Shown here: one piece after another, positions 35,596 to 44,161 of the stretch
Numbering within the stretch: position 1 is the stretch's first letter
Layout of the letters: the number at the start of each line of letters is the position of its first letter
Program-made: the position numbers and the translations under genes
Assembly: GCF_004353905.1 (NCBI RefSeq)
Contig: NZ_SMOD01000012.1
Location: 124,001 to 188,000, forward strand
Source: Paraburkholderia guartelaensis
GTDB lineage: Bacteria; Pseudomonadota; Gammaproteobacteria; Burkholderiales; Burkholderiaceae
Direction of reading: 5' to 3'
DNA length: 64,000 nt
Notes under the pieces: model-generated
Databases searched by the model: none
What the model was told of the DNA's origin: nothing
The model's input: only the letters and a program-made list of their open reading frames with translations

Positions 35596-38500
35596 ATGTT
35601 AGTCAGCCGCAGCCAGGCCTGTGTTCTGGGTTTGTTGCTCACCTCGGTCAGCCACCCCGCGTGGGCGCAGGACGCCAGTTCCAGAATGCTGCTCGAGCAG
35701 GGCCGCTACTGGCAGGCGCATGACAAGCCCGATCTGGCCGCGCAGTCCTGGTCGAAGCTGCTGCTGACCGATCCGAAGCAGCCCGAAGGCCTCTATGGCA
35801 TGGGGTCGATCGCCGTCGGCAAGAAGCAGTTTGCGGTCGCCAACGACTATCTGACGAGGCTGCGCGCCGCGGCGCCCGACAGCCGCTACGTGCCGCTGCT
35901 CGAACAGGACCTGCGTCTTGCCGTGGAACCCAACAAGTCCACGTTCGCGAAGGCGCGCCAGATGGCGCAGGACGCCGTCAACCAGAACGACCCGAAAGCG
36001 CTGGCGGCCGCGATCGCGCAATACGACAAGGCATTGGGCGGCAAGGCTCCGCAGGGCAATGTGGCGCGCGAGTACTACACCTTCCTCGGCTATACGGACG
36101 GCGGCGTGGATCCGGCCATTCAGGGCTTGACGCGCCTGAACGCCGAGACGCCCGATCCGTATACCCAGTTGGCGCTGGCCCAGCATCAGGTGCGCGACGA
36201 ACGCTATCGTGCGGCAGGCGTCGCGTTGCTGGAAAAGCTGGCCGCGCGCCCGGACATCGGCGGCGCGGCCACGGAAGCCTGGCGCTCTGTGCTGACCTGG
36301 GTCACGCCCACGCCGAAGAACAAGTCGTGGTTCGAGGACTATCTGAAGCTGCATCCCGATGACGATGAAATTCGCCATCAGATGCTGTCACCGCGCGCGG
36401 CAGGCGCCCCTGCCGCACCCGTCATGGACCCGCGCCTCACGCGCGGCTTCGCGGCGTTCAAGGCGGGCGACATCACGACCGCCGAACAGTCCTTCACCGA
36501 TGTGCTGCGCGACAAACCCAACGACACCGATGCGCTCGGCGGCCTGGGTCTGGTGCGCATGCAACAGGGCGATCTGGCGCAGGCGCAGACGCTGCTCGCG
36601 CGCGCCGTCGCGCGTCCTGGCGCCGGGGCCAACTGGAACAAGGCGCTCGCTTCGGCACGCTACTGGTTGCTGGTGAATCAGGCCGAAGGCGCGCAAAGCG
36701 TGGGCGACTACGCCGCCGCACGCAGCAAGCTCGATCAGGCGCTGCGCATGGACCCGGCAGAGCCGGGCGGGCGCAATGCGTCGGCCCGGCTGTATGCGGC
36801 GCAGGGCGATCTGACCCGCGCCGAAAAGGTCTACCGTGAGGTGCTGGCGGCGCACCCGAACAACCGCGAGGCGGTGAGCGGGCTCGTCGATATCCTCGCC
36901 GCAACGGGGCGCGCCGACGAGGCCCAGAAGTGGGTCGACGGCATGTCGCCCGAGCAGCAGGCCGGCATCGGCGGCCTCGATCGTTTGCGCGCCGCCGTTG
37001 CCGCGGGCCGCGCCGACGCCGCCGAGCAGCGCGGCGATCTCGACACCGCGCGCCGTATCCTCGAAGACGCGCAGCACCGCGATCCAGACAATCCGTGGAT
37101 CCGTCTGGAACTGGCGCGCTACGACCTGCGGCAGGGCCATGCCGACGAGGCGAGGGAACTCGTCGATGGCCTGCTCGCCTCGAACCCCGACAATCCCGAC
37201 GCGCTCTACGCGAGCGCGCTCTTGGCCATGCAGATGGGCGACTGGACGCGCGCGCAGGACACGATGGCGCGCATTCCCACCGCCGCGCGAACGCCGAACA
37301 TGGTCGCGACGGCGCAGCAGATCGATTTCCAGGCGGTGGCGGCGCAAGCCTCGCAGTTGGCGCGCGACGGCAATCTGGACGACGCGCGCAATATGCTGGC
37401 GCGGCTCGAAGCGTCGGCGGGCAAGGACCCGGCGCGGGTGAGCGCGCTCGCCCAGGCCTATGTCGATGCGGGCAATCTGCCGCGCGCCATGGCCTTGATG
37501 CATGGACTGATGCCGAATGGCCTGAAGGGCAGCGGTCCCGATGTGCAACTGGCCTACGCGGGCCTGCTGCTCAAGACCGGCCAGAACGTTCAGGCCCAGG
37601 AGGTGATCCGCGGGTTGCAGGGCGAGACGCTGACCGCAGACCAGCGCCGGCAACTGGACGACCTGAATTACCTCTACGCCGTGCGTCTGGCCGAGCAGCA
37701 ACGTCAGCAAGGCGATCTTGCGCAGGCCTACGATACGCTCGCGCCGGTTCTCGCGAAGCGGCCCAACGACAGCCTGGCCAACGCCGCGCTCGCGCGCATG
37801 TATGCGGCCGACGGCCAGTACGGCAAAGCGCTGTCGCTGTATCGGAAGGCGCTCGCGAACGACCCCGACAACCCTGGTCTGGAACTGGGCGTGGCGATGA
37901 CGGCGGTGCAGGCCGGCAAGGGCGGCGTGGCGGACGCTGCCTTGAAACAGGCCATCGCGAAGGCGCCGAACGATCCGGATGTGCTGGCGGGCGCCGCGCG
38001 CATCTACGCCATGCAGGGCAAGACCCGCGAGGCGCAGTCGCTGCTGTTGACGGCCATCGCGGCCAAGGAGAAGCGCCTCGGCGTGCAGGCGCAGGGCGTC
38101 CATGTGGCGGGCAATCCCTTCGTGCACGACGACGATCGCCGCCGCCGTGCGGCACGCGACAAGGGCCAGGCTGCTGCCACTGCGTTTGCCGCGCAGGGTA
38201 CGGGGGGCACCGCAACCGATGGCACGCTCGCGAACGACGCGGGAACGGCTTCCGGTGCACCGTCTGCAAAGACGTCGAAGGCGGCGCGTGTGTCCGCGCT
38301 GCCTTCCGTGGCCGGCACGCCGATTGGTGAGCAGGCGCCGCAGGACGCGCCGGCCACGAGCGCGCCTCAGGAGGGCGCCATCTCGCTCGACGACATGCGC
38401 AACGAACTCGACGATATCCGCTCGGAGCGCTCGCCGGAAATTCGCGGCGGCCTGTTCGTCTCGTCGAACAACAGCGCCGGCGGGACCTCGCAATTGACGA

Positions 38501-39591
38501 ATGTGGAGCAGCCGCTCGAAGCCTTGCTGCCGGTCGGCAACGGCAAGCTGTCGCTGCGCGTGACGCCGGTGGAACTCGAGGGCGGCACGCTCGGCACCGA
38601 TGTCTACAGCAGCAGCCAGTTCGGTGGCGGCCCGGTCGCCGCGCAGGCGCAGAAAGACGGCACGGTCGCTGCGCCCGGCGCGCAGAGCGCCCATGGCGTC
38701 GGTCTGGGCGTGGGCTACGAGACGCGCAAGTGGGCGTTCGACATCGGCACGACGCCACTGGGTTTCCAGTACACCAATGTCGTCGGTGGCGTGTCGTTCA
38801 AGAGCGCCATCGGTGCGAAGGGGGGCTGGTTCAACGCGGGCGTGTCGCGCCGGGCCGTGACCGACAGTATCACGTCGTTCGCGGGTTCGACCGACGCGCG
38901 CTCGGGCCTGCGCTGGGGCGGCGTGACCGCCACGGGGCTGCACGGCGCGATCGGCCTCGACAATCAGGACTTCGGCTTCTACGGCTACGGCTCCGTGAAG
39001 TACCTGGACGGCTATAGCGTCCAGTCCAACGCGGGGGCCGAGGTCGGCGCGGGCACGTACTGGTACCTGCTGCGCAGCGCCAGCAACATGCTGACCATAG
39101 GCATGAATCTGAGCGGCGAGTTCTACCGCCACGACGAAAACAACTTCACCTACGGCAACGGCGGCTATTTCAGTCCGCAGCGCTTCTATGCGTTCACCGT
39201 GCCCATCACGTGGGCGCAGCGCTCGGATCGCTGGACCTACAAGCTGCAGGGGGCGGCAGGTCTGCAGTACTACCACGAGGACGGCGGGCCGTACTTCCCG
39301 ACCGACAGCACGCTTCAGGCGGTTGCCGTCACGGCAGCTTCGTCGCTTGGCTTGAGCGACGGCGCGGTTCATCCCGCGCAGTCGAAAACCGGCATCGGCT
39401 ACAACCTGTTGGCCGCGGCCGAATACCGCTTCAGCAATCACCTCACGGGTGGCGCGTCGGTGGGCGCCAACAACTCGTCCAGCTACCGCCAGTGGGTTGC
39501 CGGGCTGTATCTGCGCTTTAGCTTCGCGCCGCAGACGAAGTCGCTGGATATGCCGGTCATGCCTTACCAGTCGCATTACAACGATCAGTAG
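35596..39591 (+). CDS. bcsC: Cellulose synthase outer-membrane export protein BcsC
   Basis: This 1331-residue protein starts at ATG 35596 with AGGAAG upstream. A signal peptide (QACVLGLLLTSVSHPAWAQ) leads into about 850 residues of TPR repeats (for example DTDALGGLGLVRMQQGDLAQA). A Thr/Ala-rich low-complexity linker follows at about 865-930, then the BcsC_C outer-membrane barrel of roughly 380 residues, which starts near EIRGGLFVSSNNS and ends with an aromatic-rich strand region. It carries the glucan through periplasm and outer membrane. A strong terminator follows 2 bases after the stop. Confidence 0.95.
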   Translation: MLVSRSQACVLGLLLTSVSHPAWAQDASSRMLLEQGRYWQAHDKPDLAAQSWSKLLLTDPKQPEGLYGMGSIAVGKKQFAVANDYLTRLRAAAPDSRYVPLLEQDLRLAVEPNKSTFAKARQMAQDAVNQNDPKALAAAIAQYDKALGGKAPQGNVAREYYTFLGYTDGGVDPAIQGLTRLNAETPDPYTQLALAQHQVRDERYRAAGVALLEKLAARPDIGGAATEAWRSVLTWVTPTPKNKSWFEDYLKLHPDDDEIRHQMLSPRAAGAPAAPVMDPRLTRGFAAFKAGDITTAEQSFTDVLRDKPNDTDALGGLGLVRMQQGDLAQAQTLLARAVARPGAGANWNKALASARYWLLVNQAEGAQSVGDYAAARSKLDQALRMDPAEPGGRNASARLYAAQGDLTRAEKVYREVLAAHPNNREAVSGLVDILAATGRADEAQKWVDGMSPEQQAGIGGLDRLRAAVAAGRADAAEQRGDLDTARRILEDAQHRDPDNPWIRLELARYDLRQGHADEARELVDGLLASNPDNPDALYASALLAMQMGDWTRAQDTMARIPTAARTPNMVATAQQIDFQAVAAQASQLARDGNLDDARNMLARLEASAGKDPARVSALAQAYVDAGNLPRAMALMHGLMPNGLKGSGPDVQLAYAGLLLKTGQNVQAQEVIRGLQGETLTADQRRQLDDLNYLYAVRLAEQQRQQGDLAQAYDTLAPVLAKRPNDSLANAALARMYAADGQYGKALSLYRKALANDPDNPGLELGVAMTAVQAGKGGVADAALKQAIAKAPNDPDVLAGAARIYAMQGKTREAQSLLLTAIAAKEKRLGVQAQGVHVAGNPFVHDDDRRRRAARDKGQAAATAFAAQGTGGTATDGTLANDAGTASGAPSAKTSKAARVSALPSVAGTPIGEQAPQDAPATSAPQEGAISLDDMRNELDDIRSERSPEIRGGLFVSSNNSAGGTSQLTNVEQPLEALLPVGNGKLSLRVTPVELEGGTLGTDVYSSSQFGGGPVAAQAQKDGTVAAPGAQSAHGVGLGVGYETRKWAFDIGTTPLGFQYTNVVGGVSFKSAIGAKGGWFNAGVSRRAVTDSITSFAGSTDARSGLRWGGVTATGLHGAIGLDNQDFGFYGYGSVKYLDGYSVQSNAGAEVGAGTYWYLLRSASNMLTIGMNLSGEFYRHDENNFTYGNGGYFSPQRFYAFTVPITWAQRSDRWTYKLQGAAGLQYYHEDGGPYFPTDSTLQAVAVTAASSLGLSDGAVHPAQSKTGIGYNLLAAAEYRFSNHLTGGASVGANNSSSYRQWVAGLYLRFSFAPQTKSLDMPVMPYQSHYNDQ

Positions 39592-39593
39592 CC

Positions 39594-39619
39594 CGGTCGA
39601 TCGAAAATCGACCGTTTTT
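39594..39619 (+). terminator. Intrinsic terminator between bcsC and the acetylation genes
   Basis: A perfect 8-bp stem, CGGTCGAT (39594-39601) and ATCGACCG (39607-39614), closes a CGAAA loop and is followed directly by TTTTT (39615-39619). This is a standard Rho-independent terminator placed immediately after bcsC and 17 bases before the next start codon. Genes downstream would depend on read-through or on another promoter, for which I see no candidate in the short gap. Confidence 0.85.
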
Positions 39620-39635
39620 CAGGAGTCTTAAGTTC

Positions 39636-40286
39636 ATGCTTGCTTCCGTACTTGCAGGTCTCAGCATTCTCATGATTGGCGACAGCCATCTGAGCGAGCC
39701 GGGTTATCTCATCGACACGTTGCAGGACCAGCTTATCGCCGCCGGCGCGCAGGTGCACACCTACGGGGTGTGCGGCAGTGTGCCGGGCGATTGGGTGAAG
39801 TCGGTGCCGGGCACCTGCGGCGGCGCTTCGCGCAACGGCAAGGCGCCGCTCGTCGTCGATCACAACGCTAAGACGCAGCCGATCGATCAGCTCGTTGCGG
39901 CGAACAAGGCCAACCTCGTCATCATCGTCGAAGGCGACACGATCGGCGGTTACGGCAAGGACGATTTCCCCAAGAGCTGGGTGTGGCAGCAGGTCACGGC
40001 GCTCACGCAAGACCTGGCGGCCAGCAAGACGGCGTGCGTCTGGGTCGGGCCGGCGTGGGGCTCTGAAGGCGGCAAGTACCAGAAGAGCTTCGCGCGCGTG
40101 AAGCAGCTCTCGTCGTTCCTCGCCACCAACGTCGCGCCGTGCCAGTACATCGACTCGCTCACGTTTTCGAAGCCGGGCGAATGGGCGACGGTCGACGGTC
40201 AGCATTTGACGACGACCGGCTACAAGTACTGGGGCGCCGACATCATGAAGGCGCTGGTCAAGCTGCCGGTCGTGCAGCACAAGTAA
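39636..40286 (+). CDS. SGNH-hydrolase-like protein, WssF-type
   Basis: This 216-residue protein has SGNH block I (MIGDSHLSEPG) and a block V-like DGQHLTTTGY near the C-terminus. Its position before algF-, algI- and algJ-like genes matches WssF of the Pseudomonas fluorescens acetylated-cellulose operon. It likely takes part in O-acetyl transfer or removal on the glucan. The N-terminus is short: the hydrophobic MLASVLAGLSILMI runs straight into block I, so there is no separate signal peptide in this reading. CAGGAG precedes the ATG. Confidence 0.75.
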   Translation: MLASVLAGLSILMIGDSHLSEPGYLIDTLQDQLIAAGAQVHTYGVCGSVPGDWVKSVPGTCGGASRNGKAPLVVDHNAKTQPIDQLVAANKANLVIIVEGDTIGGYGKDDFPKSWVWQQVTALTQDLAASKTACVWVGPAWGSEGGKYQKSFARVKQLSSFLATNVAPCQYIDSLTFSKPGEWATVDGQHLTTTGYKYWGADIMKALVKLPVVQHK

Positions 40287-40323
40287 GGCGCCGCTTCGTC
40301 ACATCGAGAGTCTGAGAAAAACA

Positions 40324-41025
40324 ATGAAAAACGTCCTTTCCCAGCCGTTGCGCTTCGTGCTTCGCGGCCTTGCGCTGTCCGTGCCGTTTGCCATTCAACC
40401 GGCGATGGCCGCAGATATCCCGCTGTACCCGAGCGGTCCCGCGGAGGATTCGTCGTTCGTGCGTTTCGTCGATGGCGGATCGCAATCCGTGGACGTGACC
40501 TCGGCAGGTTCGAAAGCGCGCCTGACGCTCGATGCCGCGAACCCGGCGAGCCACTTCTTTCCGATCGCCGCGGGCAAGCCCGTGGCCGGCACGCTGACGG
40601 CCGGCGGCGCACACCAGGACGTCAGTGCGACCGTGAAGCCCGGCGAGTTCGTCAGCATCGTCGCGCTCGACGGGGCGCAGAAGGGCGCGCGTTCGCAGGT
40701 CGTGACGGTCCGCGAAAAGCCGGATGACTTCAACGCGCTTAAAGCGTCGGTAGGCTTTTACAACCTCGATGCGCACTGCGCGACGCCCACGCTGAAAGTG
40801 CCGGGCCGCGACATCGTGCTGCTCGACGGCGTGGCGGCGGGGCAGAGCAAGCGCCGCCAGGTCAATCCGGTCGCGCTGTCGGTGCAGCTCGCCTGCGGCG
40901 GCCAGCCGGTGGGCCAGCCGCTGAATCTGGGCGCGCTCGTGGCGGGACAGCGTTATACGGTGTTCCTCGTGCCGGCCGGTGCACAGTCGCGCATCTTCTT
41001 CGCGAACGACGCGGTGAGCCGCTGA
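40324..41025 (+). CDS. AlgF-like polysaccharide O-acetylation protein, WssG-type
   Basis: This 233-residue periplasmic protein has a signal peptide ending QPAMA and an AlgF-like core (ADIPLYPSGPAEDSSFVRFVDGG; VSIVALDGAQK; VGFYNLDAHCATPTLKV). In alginate systems AlgF is an adaptor that passes acetyl groups between AlgI/J and the periplasmic acetylation machinery. Here it belongs to the cellulose acetylation module, 4 bases upstream of the MBOAT gene. Confidence 0.85.
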   Translation: MKNVLSQPLRFVLRGLALSVPFAIQPAMAADIPLYPSGPAEDSSFVRFVDGGSQSVDVTSAGSKARLTLDAANPASHFFPIAAGKPVAGTLTAGGAHQDVSATVKPGEFVSIVALDGAQKGARSQVVTVREKPDDFNALKASVGFYNLDAHCATPTLKVPGRDIVLLDGVAAGQSKRRQVNPVALSVQLACGGQPVGQPLNLGALVAGQRYTVFLVPAGAQSRIFFANDAVSR

Positions 41026-41029
41026 TCAC

Positions 41030-42439
41030 ATGGTCTTCGCGTCCCTCGAATTCCTGACGCTGTTTCTGCCGGCCTTCCTCGCGATCTACGTCATGTCGCC
41101 CGCACGCTGGCGCAACGGCGTGCTGCTCTTTTGCAGCTGGTTCTTCTATGCCTGGTGGAGCCCGGTCTTTCTGCTGCTGTTCATCGCGCTGACGTTCTGC
41201 GGCTGGTTCGGCGGTGTGGTCATCGACAGGGCGCCGAGCCCGCGTGCGCGCGGCGGATGGCTCGCGGTCTTCATCGCCGTGAATGTCGCGATCCTGTGCT
41301 GGTACAAGTACGCCAACATCGTGGTCGATAGCCTCGACAATGTGCTGGCGGCAGGCCATGCAGGGCCGATTCCCTGGCAACACGTGGTGTTGCCCATCGG
41401 ACTGTCCTTCATCGTGTTGCAATCGATCTCGTACCTGATCGATGTGCAGCGCGGCACGGTCCCTGCCGACCGCAGCGTGATCCGCTATGGGGCCTATCAG
41501 GGAATGTTCGTACACCTGATTGCCGGGCCGATCATTCGCTATGCGTGGGTCAAGCGCGAGCTGGTGTCGCGCACGGTCGACTGGGACGCTTTCGCAGCAG
41601 GCGCGCGGCGGCTCATGGTGGGCATGAGCATGAAGGTGCTGGTGGCCGACACGCTTTCGCCCATCGTCGACGCGGTCTTCGCCATGCATGCGCCCTCGCT
41701 CGCGGATGCATGGCTCGGTTGCGGCTTCTACACGCTGCAGCTGTTCTTCGATTTCGCTGGCTATAGCGCCATGGCCATCGGGTTGGGGCAGATGCTGGGC
41801 TTTCGTTTCCCCGAGAACTTCAACCATCCGTATCTCGCCAGCAGCATTCAGGACTTCTGGCGTCGCTGGCACCTGTCGCTGTCGAGCTGGATTCGCGACT
41901 ACCTGTACATCCCATTGGGCGGCAACCGCGACGGCGAGTGGCAGACCGTCCGGAACCTGCTGCTGACCATGGCCATCGCGGGCCTGTGGCACGGCGGCGA
42001 TAGCTGGAACTTCCTGCTGTGGGGCATCGCTCACGGTGTTGCGCTGACGGTGGCGCGCCTCTGGCGTCGCGCCGGCATGCCCGCTGTGCCGCTCTTGTTG
42101 TCGCACGTGCTGACGCTCGTTTTCGTCATGCTCGCGTGGACGCTGTTTCGCGCGGTGGGTTTTCATGCGGCGCTCGCGATGTACCGTGGCCAGTTCGGCT
42201 TGAACGGAATCGGCTTCAGCGACGCCACGCTTGTGCTGCTGCGGCCCGTGCATGTGCTGGCCGCCGCGCTGGGCATCGTCTGTGTGCTGCTGCCGGTCTG
42301 GCAATCGCGCTGGGAGCGCCTCGCGGACACGGCGCAGGGCCGGTTGTGGCAGGCCGTGTGGCCGCTCGCGGGCTTTCTGCTGTCGTTCGGGTTGATCGTC
42401 GCGCGCGGCGCGGTGCCTTTCCTCTACTTCCAGTTCTGA
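41030..42439 (+). CDS. MBOAT acyltransferase, AlgI/WssH-type
   Basis: This 469-residue polytopic membrane protein of the MBOAT family has the invariant His321 in AGLWHGGDSWNF and the conserved RRWHLSLSSWIRDYLYIPLGG block around His281. AlgI-type proteins move acetyl groups from cytoplasmic acetyl-CoA across the inner membrane for polysaccharide O-acetylation. It lies 4 bases from the genes on both sides, indicating tight co-translation. Confidence 0.93.
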   Translation: MVFASLEFLTLFLPAFLAIYVMSPARWRNGVLLFCSWFFYAWWSPVFLLLFIALTFCGWFGGVVIDRAPSPRARGGWLAVFIAVNVAILCWYKYANIVVDSLDNVLAAGHAGPIPWQHVVLPIGLSFIVLQSISYLIDVQRGTVPADRSVIRYGAYQGMFVHLIAGPIIRYAWVKRELVSRTVDWDAFAAGARRLMVGMSMKVLVADTLSPIVDAVFAMHAPSLADAWLGCGFYTLQLFFDFAGYSAMAIGLGQMLGFRFPENFNHPYLASSIQDFWRRWHLSLSSWIRDYLYIPLGGNRDGEWQTVRNLLLTMAIAGLWHGGDSWNFLLWGIAHGVALTVARLWRRAGMPAVPLLLSHVLTLVFVMLAWTLFRAVGFHAALAMYRGQFGLNGIGFSDATLVLLRPVHVLAAALGIVCVLLPVWQSRWERLADTAQGRLWQAVWPLAGFLLSFGLIVARGAVPFLYFQF

Positions 42440-42443
42440 CGCC

Positions 42444-43610
42444 ATGGAAGATCCCAAGCCGCTACCGCAATTACCCGCTACGCGCGCCGCCAAGGCCGTT
42501 GCCGTCATCCTCATGGGCTTCCTGTTCGCGGGCCTGTTCTTCAATATCCGGTTCGCCTCGACGACGGCATCGCTGTTGCCTCAAGCCGTGACGCGTGCGG
42601 GCATGCTGGACGGCACGGTGTCGAAGGAACTCGCCAGCCGCATGGCCGATACGCCGATCGCCGCCGATGCAGCGCGCATGCAGCGCGCGCTGGGCTGGCT
42701 GGCGCTGGGCGACCTCGGCCCGCGCGTGCGGCAGGGCTGTCCCGGCTGGTTGTTCCTGCGCGACGAACTGAACGTGTATGCCGATGGCGAGCGCCACCTG
42801 GCGGCGCGCGCCGCGACAGTCGCCGCCGTGCAGCGCGAACTGGCGCGTCACGGCATTGCGTTGCTCGTCGCCGTGGTGCCCGACAAGTCGCGCATCGAAC
42901 CGCAGCATCTGTGCGGCCTGTATCGGCCGGCGTCGCTGAGTGCGCGTGTGGGCGACTGGACCGCGCGTCTCGCAACCGTTGGCGTGCCGGTGGTGGACCT
43001 GGGCCCGGCGCTGCGCGGCGTGCCGGGCGACTCTTTTTTCCGGACCGACACGCATTGGACCCAGGACGGCGCAGGCGCTGCGGCGCGCGTGGTGGCGCAG
43101 CGCATTCGGGCGATGGACGAGCCGCTGGGTTCGGGCGTGTCGAGCCAGCCGGGCTATCGCGTGGCCGACAAGCCGGCTGCACGGCGTCCCGGCGACCTCG
43201 TGCGGCTCGCGGGTCTCGATGCGTTGCCGGTGTCCTGGCAGCCGAGAGCGGAGTTCGTAACTGGCCGGGCTTACCTTCACGTGGCCCAGGCGGCTGCGTC
43301 GGCCGACGATCTGTTCGGCGATGCCGATCTGCCGACTATCGCGGTCATCGGCACCTCATATTCGACGACGTCCGATTTCGTGCCTCAACTGGCGTTGGCA
43401 GTAGGCCGGGGCGTGGGGAATTTTGCGCGCGAAGGCGGCAAGTTTGGCGGTTCGGCGCGTGCTTATTTCGCGAGCGCAGCGTATGCCCAGACGCCGCCCA
43501 AACTGGTTGTCTGGGAACTGGACGAACGGGATTTGCAGGCGCCTCTTGAAGCGGAAGACGACGTTGTCGTGCCGAATTCCGCTCCAGTTGGCACGGTGGC
43601 CTCGCGTTGA
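42444..43610 (+). CDS. AlgJ/AlgX-like O-acetyltransferase, WssI-type
   Basis: This 388-residue protein has one N-terminal membrane anchor (AVAVILMGFLFAGLFF) and a periplasmic SGNH-like domain. The catalytic elements are Asp202/His204 in TDTHWTQDG and the serine motif GTSYS at 303-307, as in AlgJ/AlgX. It would transfer acetyl groups supplied by the MBOAT protein to the glucan. It is the last gene of the exopolysaccharide locus; the gene after it is on the other strand. Confidence 0.9.
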   Translation: MEDPKPLPQLPATRAAKAVAVILMGFLFAGLFFNIRFASTTASLLPQAVTRAGMLDGTVSKELASRMADTPIAADAARMQRALGWLALGDLGPRVRQGCPGWLFLRDELNVYADGERHLAARAATVAAVQRELARHGIALLVAVVPDKSRIEPQHLCGLYRPASLSARVGDWTARLATVGVPVVDLGPALRGVPGDSFFRTDTHWTQDGAGAAARVVAQRIRAMDEPLGSGVSSQPGYRVADKPAARRPGDLVRLAGLDALPVSWQPRAEFVTGRAYLHVAQAAASADDLFGDADLPTIAVIGTSYSTTSDFVPQLALAVGRGVGNFAREGGKFGGSARAYFASAAYAQTPPKLVVWELDERDLQAPLEAEDDVVVPNSAPVGTVASR

Positions 43611-43651
43611 GGCCTTCTGTCCGGGTAATCGATTCCGCGGACCTCCGGCGC

Positions 43652-44029
43652 TCAGGCCTTCAGCAGGTCGGCTGCGAACGAATTCGCATGCGCAACGGCC
43701 TCTTGCGCGTTGAGGAACACGCCGAGCTGCTCCCAGCGCTCTTCGACCGCATATGTGCCTTTTACCGCGAGCGCTCTTTGCACGCGCAATTGCGCTGCAT
43801 ACCTGCCGTCCTCCAGGGGGCGAGCCGTCGCAACGATCTTGTGCGGGGGCACTGATCTATCTGGCTGAACCAGCTGGGCAGGACCGCCAGGTATGCCAAC
43901 ATCTTTCAACTCGTTTCGGGCATTGCAGTCCGGGCAGTAGAAGCACCAACCCGCGTCCTCCTGACTGGATCTCACCTGCCCGCGAGCCAGCACAGCACGA
44001 CATTCAACGTTTTCGCAGATGAACGGCAT
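43652..44029 (-). CDS. Small zinc-ribbon-like hypothetical protein
   Basis: This protein of about 125 residues starts at ATG 44029 behind GGGAG. The N-terminal third has cysteine pairs (MPFICENVECRAVL and GWCFYCPDCNARNEL) that look like a treble-clef or zinc-ribbon site. The C-terminal two thirds are an alpha/beta stretch (KIVATARPLEDGRYAAQLRV) not matched to a family. It converges with the end of the acetylation module 41 bases away. Function unknown; the cysteines suggest metal or nucleic acid binding. Confidence 0.65.
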   Translation of the reverse strand: MPFICENVECRAVLARGQVRSSQEDAGWCFYCPDCNARNELKDVGIPGGPAQLVQPDRSVPPHKIVATARPLEDGRYAAQLRVQRALAVKGTYAVEERWEQLGVFLNAQEAVAHANSFAADLLKA

Positions 44030-44161
44030 CGCAGTCTCCCGAGTTGTTTGAAGGGAGCCTAGCACGTCCGTCGTCGGTCATCCATTGGCAATGTTGCCGG
44101 GCCCGGCGTCATGGAAAACCCGCAGGCGCGGGCCGACGCCGGGGCTGCTCAACCGCTGTGC

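Noticed and set aside
36388..39576. Very long open frame on the minus strand opposite bcsC
   Set aside because: It mirrors the bcsC codons in this GC-rich DNA, has Arg/His/Ala-rich composition without domains, and bcsC is clearly real.
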